Of a stretch of 64,000 nt of DNA, positions 19,586 through 26,962 are shown piece after piece. Below the pieces are notes generated by a model. The model did not search any database. It saw only the letters and a program-made list of their open reading frames with translations, and was not told where the DNA came from. Source of the DNA: Nostoc sp. KVJ3 (GTDB lineage Bacteria > Cyanobacteriota > Cyanobacteriia > Cyanobacteriales > Nostocaceae). The DNA lies in assembly GCF_026127265.1 (NCBI RefSeq), contig NZ_WWFG01000001.1, positions 2,209,501-2,273,500 on the forward strand, read 5' to 3'. Positions within the stretch are counted from its first letter, which is position 1. Every line of letters begins with the position of its first letter. Made by a program: the position numbers and the translations under genes.

Positions 19586-19632
19586 TGACAGACTCCTAGA
19601 CTGTATGCCTGCATCAATCTAGGAGTCTGTCA
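19586..19632 (+). promoter_or_regulatory. Perfect 15-bp stem-loop before the aminotransferase gene
   Basis: TGACAGACTCCTAGA (19586-19600) pairs exactly with TCTAGGAGTCTGTCA (19618-19632) across a 17-nt loop. There is no T-run after it, and the aminotransferase ATG follows 31 bp later, so it could be a terminator of the small upstream gene or a leader structure of the aminotransferase mRNA. Confidence 0.7.
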
Positions 19633-19663
19633 TCCACATTAAGAGATATATAGGCAAGGAAAT

Positions 19664-20830
19664 ATGGAATCCCTAACCTCTCGTATGCAGGGTGTACAGT
19701 CGCCAATTATTCCTGTGGTTGGGGAACTGATTAAAAACTCTCCTGGAACAATATCTCTAGGACAGGGTGTTGTTTATTACAATCCACCACCGGAAGCCAT
19801 AGAATTTTTACCCAAATACTTATCGGAACCAACTAATAATCTATACAAATCAGTTGAGGGAATTCCCCCATTGCTGACAGCACTTGCAGGAAAATTGCAA
19901 GCCTTTAACGGCATTGAAATCAATGAGGAAAACTGCATTGTCGTGACAGCCGGGAGCAATATGGGATTTATGAATGCCATTCTTGCTATAACTAACCCAG
20001 GCGATGAAATTATTCTGAATACACCTTATTATTTCAACCATGAAATGGCGATCGCAATGGCTGGTTGTCGTGCGGTATTAGTGGCGACGGATGAAAATTA
20101 CCAACTATGCCCAGAAGCGATCGCTCAAGCAATTACTCCCAAAACACGGGCTGTAGTGACAATTTCACCAAATAATCCGACTGGAGTCGTCTATTCAGAA
20201 GCAGCATTGCGCCAAGTAAATCAAATTTGTAGCGATTATAGCATCTACCACATCAGCGATGAAGCCTATGAATATTTTACCTATAACGGAGTAAAACACT
20301 TTTCCCCTGGTGCATTTGGGAATAGTAGTGAATACACAATTTCTCTATTTAGCCTTTCCAAAGCATACGGGTTTGCAAGTTGGCGCATTGGCTACATGGT
20401 GATTCCCAAACACTTATTTGTCGCCATCAAAAAAGTCCAGGATACGATTTTGATTTGTCCGCCAGTAATTTCTCAATATGCAGCTTTAGGGGCATTGCAA
20501 GCAAAAGAGGAGTATTTGCAGAGTAATATAGGTGCAATTGCTCAAGTGCGGCAAGTAGTAATCGATTCCCTTAACCGTCTACAAGGTTTATGTAACATAA
20601 TACCTGTGAATGGTGCTTTCTATTTTTTCCTCAAAATTAATACCCAGATGGATGCTTTTGAGTTAGTTAAAAGACTAATCCAAGAACATAAAGTAGCAGT
20701 TATTCCAGGTACAACCTTTGGGATGGATGACGGATGCTACCTGCGCGTTGCTTATGGGGCACTGCAAAAAGAGACAGCAAAAGAAGGTATAGAAAGATTA
20801 GTGCAAGGTTTGGAAACTATTGTTGGTTAA
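19664..20830 (+). CDS. Class I/II pyridoxal-phosphate aminotransferase
   Basis: A 388-residue fold-type I aminotransferase. Motifs: GQGVVYYNPP near the N-terminus, TAGSNMGFMNA (cofactor phosphate loop), SPNNPTG, the Asp/Tyr pair in ISDEAYEYF, the cofactor-binding Lys in SLSKAYGFASWRIGY, and the substrate-carboxylate Arg in YLRVAYGAL. It transfers an amino group between an amino acid and a 2-oxo acid in the cytoplasm; the donor cannot be told from the sequence (aspartate- or alanine-type both fit). AAGGAA lies 5 nt before the ATG, supporting this start. It is monocistronic, with a hairpin in front and a hairpin just after the stop. Confidence 0.92.
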   Translation: MESLTSRMQGVQSPIIPVVGELIKNSPGTISLGQGVVYYNPPPEAIEFLPKYLSEPTNNLYKSVEGIPPLLTALAGKLQAFNGIEINEENCIVVTAGSNMGFMNAILAITNPGDEIILNTPYYFNHEMAIAMAGCRAVLVATDENYQLCPEAIAQAITPKTRAVVTISPNNPTGVVYSEAALRQVNQICSDYSIYHISDEAYEYFTYNGVKHFSPGAFGNSSEYTISLFSLSKAYGFASWRIGYMVIPKHLFVAIKKVQDTILICPPVISQYAALGALQAKEEYLQSNIGAIAQVRQVVIDSLNRLQGLCNIIPVNGAFYFFLKINTQMDAFELVKRLIQEHKVAVIPGTTFGMDDGCYLRVAYGALQKETAKEGIERLVQGLETIVG

Positions 20831-20855
20831 ACTGCACAAAATCAAATTTGGTGAG

Positions 20856-20877
20856 ACAAGAGGCTGAAGCCTCTTGT
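20856..20877 (+). terminator. Hairpin after the aminotransferase gene
   Basis: ACAAGAGGCT and AGCCTCTTGT form a perfect 10-bp inverted repeat 25 bp after the stop codon. Only a weak T-rich tail (TCT) follows, so termination is likely but not textbook. Confidence 0.6.
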
Positions 20878-20983
20878 TCTATGCAACCTCATGGCTAATC
20901 GGTGTGACACTTCTCCGACCTAAAGGTACGGGTTTTAAACCCAATTTTCTGATAAATTGCACATTGAATTAACTCTGCGTTTT

Positions 20984-22078
20984 TTATTGTCCAGAATTCG
21001 TTGAAGAGGACTGTGGTTCACCTGAGACAGGGACATTACCAGAGTTAGCTGGTGTTTCTGGTTGATTTAGCGTTTGTGACTTCAGTGTTTGTACTAGATT
21101 ATTTGTAGAATCTGAAGTTTGAGAGGGAGTAGCTGTTTGACTAGCTTGAGGTTGCTGTTGTCCACTTTTCTGGGCAATTTGCTGCATTAGCTGTTCAATT
21201 TTCTCAGCTTGCTCAATGTTTCCTTGCTCCTGATACTCCTTATGGGCACGTTTCAATACTTCACTAGCTTTCTTGATGTCGCCCTGATTATATAAAGTTA
21301 CTCCCAAGTTATAGTAAGCTGAGGCGTTTTTAGGATTTAGGCGAATAGCTTGCTGATAAACAGAAATAGCCTCAGAAGCTTGACCATGAACTGCCAGTAA
21401 ACTTGCCATGTTGTTGTAGGCTGTAGCATTTTTAGGATCTAGCTGTAAAGCTTGGCGATAGGTGGCGATCGCAGACTCTGTTTGACCTTGTTGTTGCAAG
21501 GCGAGCGCTAAGTTAAAATAAGCGTTGGCATTGCTACTATCTAAATTAATTGCTTGCTGGTATGCTGCGATCGCTTCCTGTAACTGTCCTTGTTCATACA
21601 GCAACAAACCCAGATTATACAGCGCTGCTACCCTCGTAGGATCTATCACAAGACTCTGCCGATAAGCCGTAATCGCTGCTTCTTTTTCTCCTTGTCGGTG
21701 CAATACTAACCCTAAGTTGTAATAAGCTTCGCTAAGATTGGGATTAACTTTAATCGCCTCTGTATATTCTTGTAAAGCTACATCTAGGCGATTTTGTTCC
21801 ATGAATATATTACCCAGATAATTTAGCGCTGCCCCAATGGTAGGATCTCGCTGTAACGCTTGACGAAAGGCGTATTCTGCACCCTGTAAGTCTCTACGAT
21901 TATAGCGCGTGACTCCCTGCTGGAAAAAGCTAGCAGCTTCGAGATTCTGAGAAATTGCGGTTTCTGCTAGCAGCTTACTTTCTGGCAAATTAGTAATTGC
22001 TGGTGCAGCTAAGAGCAAAAACACAGAACAGCTACAGAGTAAATGTAACAACGGAGAAAATAGGAATTTTTCAGACAT
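20984..22078 (-). CDS. TPR-repeat protein with signal peptide
   Basis: A 364-residue exported repeat protein. The N-terminus has a hydrophobic signal segment (about 8-26, LLHLLCSCSVFLLLAAPAIT). Roughly seven to eight consecutive 34-residue tetratricopeptide repeats follow (about 48-305), each with the A-x-x-x-Y/F-N-L-G...G/A-x-Y-x-x-A-I-x-L-x-P pattern; for example NPNLSEAYYNLGLVLHRQG. The C-terminus is a low-complexity Gln/Ser/Thr tail. TPR superhelices bind peptides of partner proteins, so a scaffold role in periplasm or thylakoid lumen is inferred. The gene is followed downstream by a convergent aminotransferase, and upstream is queA on the same strand with about a 110-bp gap. Confidence 0.9.
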   Translation of the reverse strand: MSEKFLFSPLLHLLCSCSVFLLLAAPAITNLPESKLLAETAISQNLEAASFFQQGVTRYNRRDLQGAEYAFRQALQRDPTIGAALNYLGNIFMEQNRLDVALQEYTEAIKVNPNLSEAYYNLGLVLHRQGEKEAAITAYRQSLVIDPTRVAALYNLGLLLYEQGQLQEAIAAYQQAINLDSSNANAYFNLALALQQQGQTESAIATYRQALQLDPKNATAYNNMASLLAVHGQASEAISVYQQAIRLNPKNASAYYNLGVTLYNQGDIKKASEVLKRAHKEYQEQGNIEQAEKIEQLMQQIAQKSGQQQPQASQTATPSQTSDSTNNLVQTLKSQTLNQPETPANSGNVPVSGEPQSSSTNSGQ

Positions 22079-22166
22079 GAATCACAGACCTATACTTATT
22101 TTTCACTCCTCATAAGTCAGAGTACCCATCACGAAAGAAAAAATTCCAAATTTACAACTTTTGTAC

Positions 22167-22186
22167 AGACGCGATTCATCGCGTCT
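22167..22186. repeat. AGACGCGAT palindromic repeat next to the queA stop
   Basis: AGACGCGATTCATCGCGTCT is a near-perfect palindrome ending 3 bp before the end of queA. The same element occurs at 7204-7223 and 57689-57708. Placed right after a stop codon, it may serve as a transcript-end hairpin. Confidence 0.8.
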
Positions 22187-22189
22187 CTC

Positions 22190-23356
22190 CTAATTCCTAA
22201 CTTCCACAGCTTCCGGTAAAATTAGCATGGCATCGCCGAATGAATAAAAGCGATATGCAGAAGCGATCGCTTCGTTGTATATATTCAATAAGCGTTGTCT
22301 GCCAATTAGCGCACTTACCAACATCAGCAAACTAGAACGTGGTAGATGAAAATTGGTAATTAAACCATCCACCACCCGCCATTGGTAGCCGGGATAAATA
22401 AACAAGTCTGTTTTACCGCAAAATGGTTGTAAATTCCCAGATTGAGCCGCCCCTTCCAAAGCCCGTACTGCTGTTGTTCCCACAGCAATAATCCGACCAC
22501 CAGCTGCTTTAGTGGCGCGGATTTGCTCGACTGTGGTTGTGGGGACTTCAATCCATTCTTCATGCATTTGGTGAGTAGTTACGTCTTCCACCTCCACAGG
22601 GCGAAATGTGCCGACACCGACGTGTAGAGTTACAAAAGCTTGATTGATTTTGCGATCGCGCAACTTTTGTAATAATTCTGGGGTAAAGTGTAATCCTGCC
22701 GTTGGAGCCGCGATCGCTCCTGGCCGTTTGGCATAAACTGTTTGATACTGCTCATCAGCAGCTGACGAAGCAGTTATGTACGGTGGTAGCGGGACTTCAC
22801 CAAAAACCTCTAACAATTGCACCAAAGGCTTTCCCTCTGGCACATCAAATTGCAATAAACGCCCCCCAGTTGCTGCGTCTGTTGCTAAAACCGTAGCCGT
22901 GAGGAAGTGAGGGAATGAGGGGGATGAGGAGGACAAACCAATTAATTTATCTCCCCCATCTCGCCTGACTTCAAAAATAATTTTCGTTCCCTGTTTGAAG
23001 CTTTTTCCTGGCTTAACTAAAGCTAACCAACAGTTATACTGCCGTTCTTCCAACAGCAACACCTGGATTTTAGCACCAGTAGATTTATGACCATAAAGCC
23101 GCGCTGGAATAACTCTTGTATTGTTCATAATTAACAAATCACCAGAGCGTAGCAGTGTAGGCAAATCATGGAAAATGTGGTGAGATGGTACTGTTTGGAT
23201 ACCTGTAGTCGGAGAATTAACTACCAGTAACCGCGAACTATCTCTTGGGACTGCTGGGTTTTGGGCAATGAGTTCTGGAGGTAGTTTGTAGTCATAGCCT
23301 ACTGCCGAGCAATCTAATTCCAAATCTTTTTCTTGTGAGCTAGAAGTATCTTTCAA
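22190..23356 (-). CDS. queA: S-adenosylmethionine:tRNA ribosyltransferase-isomerase
   Basis: A 388-residue QueA, which moves the ribosyl part of S-adenosylmethionine onto preQ1 in tRNA to give epoxyqueuosine. Family landmarks: YDYKLPPELIAQNPAVPRDS near the start, NNTRVIPARL, LVKPGKSFKQG, PGAIAAPTAGLHFT, THQMHEEW, and a C-terminal TNFHLPRSSLLMLVSA. The length is slightly above other bacterial homologues because of a cyanobacteria-type N-terminal extension and an insertion rich in Ser near 145-155. The frame opens at a TTG (23354-23356); the real start could lie a few codons further in. It stands alone; queuosine genes are not adjacent. Confidence 0.94.
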   Translation of the reverse strand: MKDTSSSQEKDLELDCSAVGYDYKLPPELIAQNPAVPRDSSRLLVVNSPTTGIQTVPSHHIFHDLPTLLRSGDLLIMNNTRVIPARLYGHKSTGAKIQVLLLEERQYNCWLALVKPGKSFKQGTKIIFEVRRDGGDKLIGLSSSSPSFPHFLTATVLATDAATGGRLLQFDVPEGKPLVQLLEVFGEVPLPPYITASSAADEQYQTVYAKRPGAIAAPTAGLHFTPELLQKLRDRKINQAFVTLHVGVGTFRPVEVEDVTTHQMHEEWIEVPTTTVEQIRATKAAGGRIIAVGTTAVRALEGAAQSGNLQPFCGKTDLFIYPGYQWRVVDGLITNFHLPRSSLLMLVSALIGRQRLLNIYNEAIASAYRFYSFGDAMLILPEAVEVRN

Positions 23357-23521
23357 ATTGGCTTGTACTAGTTTCTGGTTTATTTTAGTATTTATACTCT
23401 CTTAAAAAAGCTGGTTTGAGCTTTACCTTATATTGGAACTTTAAGGCATCTTTGCCCAATTTTGTCGCCAGGCTATAAGATTGTTACTATTAAGTAACAC
23501 GGAAAAATTAACATCAAAATT

Positions 23522-23559
23522 GGGTAAACCTCCCCATCTAAAAACGGGGGCTTTTACCC
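23522..23559. promoter_or_regulatory. Imperfect hairpin in the queA / 23630 intergenic region
   Basis: GGGTAAA-CC-TCCCC pairs with GGGGG-C-TTTTACCC around an A-rich loop. It lies about 70 bp upstream of the plus-strand gene at 23630. It could be a structured leader or a terminator-like dispersed palindrome. Confidence 0.5.
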
Positions 23560-23629
23560 TACCGGGAAGAGGTACTGATTGACGAAGATAGATATGTAGG
23601 ATTGGCTTTGATCCCAAGCACCAACAAAC

Positions 23630-24019
23630 ATGGAATACTTGTATTATCTGGCGAATGCCAGTCTAACCCTGAGGGTCGTTCAACACCTGCACGCTAGACC
23701 CCAGACACCAGTTTCGTTCGTCACCGTAATTCATCAAATTGATGGCTGGGTGGTTAGGATCAAACTCAAAGGTCAAGTCTCGCCCCAAGAAGATGGCGAC
23801 TTTCGCGCTTTTCTAAATGAATTAGGAATTAGCTACGAGCCACCAATGAGGGTGCAAATGGCACTTTGGAGTTTAGAAGCTGGACAATGCCCTGTAGAAG
23901 TGATGCGTCGCTATCAAGTAGCGATCGTCTCTCATGGTAGTCCAGAGAGAGACGAAATCGAAGCTTTCCGGCAACAATTTGTTCGGGGCTTAGGTTACTG
24001 TCCAGAAACTTTGGCGTGA
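23630..24019 (+). CDS. Conserved-looking hypothetical protein
   Basis: A 129-residue cytosolic protein that I do not recognise. It starts MEYLYYLANASLTLRVVQHL, contains a beta-rich core (VSFVTVIHQIDGWVVRIKLKG) and two helical segments (VQMALWSLEAGQCPVEVMRR, RDEIEAFRQQFVRGL). No signal peptide, metal motif or nucleotide-binding loop is visible. Codon use and GC content match neighbouring housekeeping genes, and a normal ATG start exists, so it is probably a real core gene. It is flanked by a hairpin upstream and by the convergent yraN remnant downstream. Confidence 0.65.
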   Translation: MEYLYYLANASLTLRVVQHLHARPQTPVSFVTVIHQIDGWVVRIKLKGQVSPQEDGDFRAFLNELGISYEPPMRVQMALWSLEAGQCPVEVMRRYQVAIVSHGSPERDEIEAFRQQFVRGLGYCPETLA

Positions 24020-24082
24020 TGGCATTTGGTTACAACGCCATTACAAAATTATTGGTAATTAAGATATCTTATCCATTACCAA

Positions 24083-24609
24083 TTAACCATTCTCAATTGA
24101 AGAGTCGAAAGCTGCCAGAATATATTCTTGCAGCTTAAACTTATATCCGGCTGCCGATGAAGTAGCTAGAGCTTCCTGAGTTGCTACAACCGCAGTCTGA
24201 TTTTTTGATATCCTTTGACAGTAGACAATAGCAACATCAAATCGGCAAGAATAATCTGCCTTCTCAGGGTACTGAGCTAAGAACATTCCAGCTGTCCGCG
24301 AGATTTTTGCTTGCTTTTGTGGAGTAATTGCACTTCTCCCCCTGCATCCCAACTCCCTGAACTGCGGGTTTTGACTTCAACAAATGCCAATATTGAGTGT
24401 TGAGTCCTGAGTTCTCTGACTGCGCCTCTGCTCCCATGCTCCTCCGCTCCCCCGATTCCATCATATTGGGCGATGATATCGATTTCTCCCCAACGGCTAG
24501 AAAAGCGACGATGCAGAATTATCCAACCTGTAGATTGCAACCATTGGGCAACTAGGTCTTCTCCTAAATGACCAATATTTGGATAATGGGATGGAGGAAG
24601 GTTAGCCAT
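24083..24609 (-). pseudogene. yraN: YraN/UPF0102 nuclease-fold gene with a single-base frameshift
   Basis: The first part (from ATG at 24609) reads GHLGEDLVAQWLQSTGWIIL, RRFSSRWGEIDIIAQYDG, then LAFVEVKTRSSGSWDAGG: the UPF0102 pattern with the GEIDII and FVEVK restriction-endonuclease-like core. The frame then runs off into nonsense, while another frame continues correctly with GRSAITPQKQAKISRTAG and FDVAIVY. The switch falls at a run of five C on the plus strand (24338-24342); one additional base restores a single protein of about 175 residues. Either a recent frameshift or a sequencing error. Between the two core motifs is an insertion of about 20 residues (GGAEEHGSRGAVRELRTQHS) whose DNA resembles local intergenic repeats. 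It is divergent from the pentapeptide gene. Confidence 0.8.
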
Positions 24610-24620
24610 TGACTAAAAAT

Positions 24621-25208
24621 ATGATGAATTCTATGAATTCTAGGTTAAGCGATCGCACAAAAGGTTCTACACTCGATTCATCCCGAAGACAATTCAGGTT
24701 GAGGCATAAAAGAGACTATCACTTTTGGGCAAATATACTCAGCTTGTTTTTGTGGGGAATAGTTGGCATCACCGCAACCGTGGGTTTTGCTTCAACAGCC
24801 TTAGCACTCGAATATAATAAGGAAATTTTGGTCGAGGCTGATTTTTCAGGGCGCGATTTAACAGACTCCAGCTTTACCAAGGCTAATCTTCGTCAGAGTA
24901 ACTTCAGCCATGCTAATTTGAACGGTGTCAGTTTTTTTGCCGCAAATTTGGAAGCTGCAAATTTGGAGGGTTCTGATTTAAGAAATGCCACTTTAGATTC
25001 GGCTCGTTTAGTTAGAGCAAATTTGACAAATGCGCTGTTAGAGGGTGCGTTTGCCGCTAATGCAAGATTTGATGGTGCAATCATTGACGGGGCAGATTTT
25101 ACCGATACGCTGCTCCGTCCCGATGAGCAAAAAAAATTGTGCAAACTCGCCAAAGGGACTAATCCCATTACAGGGCGAGATACGCGTGACACGCTGTTTT
25201 GTCCTTAG
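24621..25208 (+). CDS. Pentapeptide-repeat protein, exported/luminal
   Basis: About 195 residues from the ATG at 24621; an in-frame TTG at 24609 would overlap the yraN start. A basic N-terminus precedes one hydrophobic segment (about 38-60) that ends in STALALEY, a likely signal peptide. Then come about ten A-(D/N)-(L/F)-x-x pentapeptides (for example SNFSHANLNGVSFFAANLEA), forming a right-handed quadrilateral beta helix. The C-terminus (RPDEQKKLCKLAKGTNPIT, DTLFC) has two Cys and is typical of thylakoid-lumen pentapeptide proteins. Their function is not established. Its promoter must overlap the yraN start region because the genes are divergent with almost no gap. Confidence 0.88.
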   Translation: MMNSMNSRLSDRTKGSTLDSSRRQFRLRHKRDYHFWANILSLFLWGIVGITATVGFASTALALEYNKEILVEADFSGRDLTDSSFTKANLRQSNFSHANLNGVSFFAANLEAANLEGSDLRNATLDSARLVRANLTNALLEGAFAANARFDGAIIDGADFTDTLLRPDEQKKLCKLAKGTNPITGRDTRDTLFCP

Positions 25209-25280
25209 TATTTTCTAGGTGGGCATTGGGCATTGGGAATGGGAAATTGGTTAATTCATCTTCCCCTGCTCCCCACTCCG

Positions 25281-25682
25281 CTACCAACCAAGGGCCCCAA
25301 TCTTTTGACAAACAATTTTCATTCCTTTACCTGGGGAAGAATTTGCGACAAAAGGTATTTCTTCTTTCTCTTTATCTTCTTGAAGTAGCTCTCCTTCTGA
25401 GCCGTAAATGGCAATGTGATTCAGAAAAAGCCGCGATTCTGCACATGATGCATCAAAGGTAGTCTCAAAGATGCCATCTTTGTACATTCCATAAAGCTTA
25501 TATGTCGTGCCTTTAATGCTTTCCGTGTCCAGAGCGATGCTGTTGCCTAATTTATCATGCCCCACAGTAATATATCTTTGTGCATCTTGGGCGATCGCTG
25601 AAAGTGTTGGCGCAACGATCGCACTACCACTACTCAATAAAATAGCGATCGCTCCCACCATCCCGCCGATTTTAAAATACAT
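25281..25682 (-). CDS. Small secreted hypothetical protein
   Basis: A 133-residue protein with a signal peptide (hydrophobic 5-29, likely cleavage after ...LSAIAQ). The mature part (RYITVGHDKLGNSIALDTES, YKLYGMYKDGIFETTFDASC) is beta-rich and has two Cys (in DASCAES and KIVCQK) that could form a disulfide. It resembles from memory a group of uncharacterised cyanobacterial periplasmic proteins, but I cannot name a family. It is convergent with the pentapeptide gene. Confidence 0.7.
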   Translation of the reverse strand: MYFKIGGMVGAIAILLSSGSAIVAPTLSAIAQDAQRYITVGHDKLGNSIALDTESIKGTTYKLYGMYKDGIFETTFDASCAESRLFLNHIAIYGSEGELLQEDKEKEEIPFVANSSPGKGMKIVCQKIGALGW

Positions 25683-25920
25683 CCGCTTTCAAAATATAAG
25701 ATTTCATATATTTTTACTCGCAATCAACGCTGTTCTGGGATGGTATAAGCACTGAAATCAAAATATGTCAAGTTTTTATACTACTTCGTAATACCTTATG
25801 GGAAGCGTAAGGCGCTATTGCATTATTCCATCTTTTGGGTTTGGCAGTGGTGCGATCGCATCTGTGTTCAAATGGGAACCATAAGAAAATAAGCTATACA
25901 TCACACTAGATTGGTTTCCC

Positions 25921-26931
25921 ATGTCTGACGAACAAGAGCGTAATTCCGCTTTTAACGCTGCTGCCAACATTAACGTTCAACACACCCAATTACAGGATTT
26001 ATCCTTAAGTGCAGCCCGTAGATTATATAAAGGTGGGATTCGACCTGGTGATCCGATCAGAACCAGAGTGCAAGCCCAAGAAATGTTAGATAAAATCCCT
26101 CCATCTCAAAGAGCAGGGATTGATGGCAAATCGGCTGATGTTAATACCCAAAAATACCTATCAGATAAGCACGCCAGTCATATCAAACCGCATAGCAAAG
26201 GCGGCTCAAATGATCCCAAAAATATCAAGTGGGAAAACGCCAAAGATAATTTAGCCCGTGGCGATAAACCCATGACTTCCCAGGAGCAAATGAGACTAGA
26301 TGCTAAATGGCATTTTGATAATCTAACAGGTGCAGTTAAAGCAGGTGTTAAAGCCGCGCCTCTGGGAGCAGCCATTGGTGTAGCGACGACAGCACCATTT
26401 TCGTTACTAACCAACGCGCTGCGCGTAGTTCGGGGTGAAATTTCTGCACAAGAAGCCGCTATAGAAACATTGAAAGATACCGTAAAAGGCGGCACAGTTG
26501 GGGGTGTGACAGCGTTTGTAACCACAACAGTAGCAGCAGCTTGTCCACCAATTGCGATCGCTTTAACCGCAGCAGCACCAGTTTTAGCTGTTGTTGGAAC
26601 TGCGGGTATGGTTTACGAGTTTTTCAAAATCCTCGATGACCATAAACAGGCGGTGAAAATCTATTATGAATCTTTAACTCAGCAAGAATTAGAAAGATTA
26701 CAAGCAATTGAAAATGAACTGATTTATGAACACCAGAAAAATCTAGAGTTTTTGGTTGAAGCAGAAGCAATTAATCAAGAAATTACAAATCGTCCAATTG
26801 CACCGGGGATAGAAGGAGCTATGCAACGCTTACGTGAATCAGTAGCTATTGCTAAATCTCTAGGATTAACATCAGCAGATAGTAAATTGCTTGCTAGTTC
26901 TCAACTGCCTCATATTCTCACAGAACAATAG
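25921..26931 (+). CDS. HNH-like nuclease domain fused to a hydrophobic membrane region
   Basis: A 336-residue protein. Residues 84-113 (HASHIKPHSKGGSNDPKNIK, then ENAKDN) match the HNH endonuclease pattern: His87 and His91 flanking Pro, GG, Asn-Asp-Pro, Asn101 and a closing Asn. Two long Gly/Ala-rich hydrophobic segments follow (about 138-166 and 190-235), then a helical charged tail (240-336). A nuclease domain followed by membrane-insertion helices recalls effector or bacteriocin architecture. There is no signal peptide. The next gene, a dynamin-like GTPase whose own N-terminus is a glycine-zipper membrane segment, starts 31 bp after its stop, so they form an operon. A joint membrane-linked role, possibly defence, is inference; the natural target is unknown. 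Confidence 0.8.
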   Translation: MSDEQERNSAFNAAANINVQHTQLQDLSLSAARRLYKGGIRPGDPIRTRVQAQEMLDKIPPSQRAGIDGKSADVNTQKYLSDKHASHIKPHSKGGSNDPKNIKWENAKDNLARGDKPMTSQEQMRLDAKWHFDNLTGAVKAGVKAAPLGAAIGVATTAPFSLLTNALRVVRGEISAQEAAIETLKDTVKGGTVGGVTAFVTTTVAAACPPIAIALTAAAPVLAVVGTAGMVYEFFKILDDHKQAVKIYYESLTQQELERLQAIENELIYEHQKNLEFLVEAEAINQEITNRPIAPGIEGAMQRLRESVAIAKSLGLTSADSKLLASSQLPHILTEQ

Positions 26932-26962
26932 GAATTAAATTTTAGAGGATTACATAGTTTTT

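Noticed and set aside
24264..24464. Third frame across the yraN frameshift
   Set aside because: It overlaps both true halves and encodes none of the family motifs.
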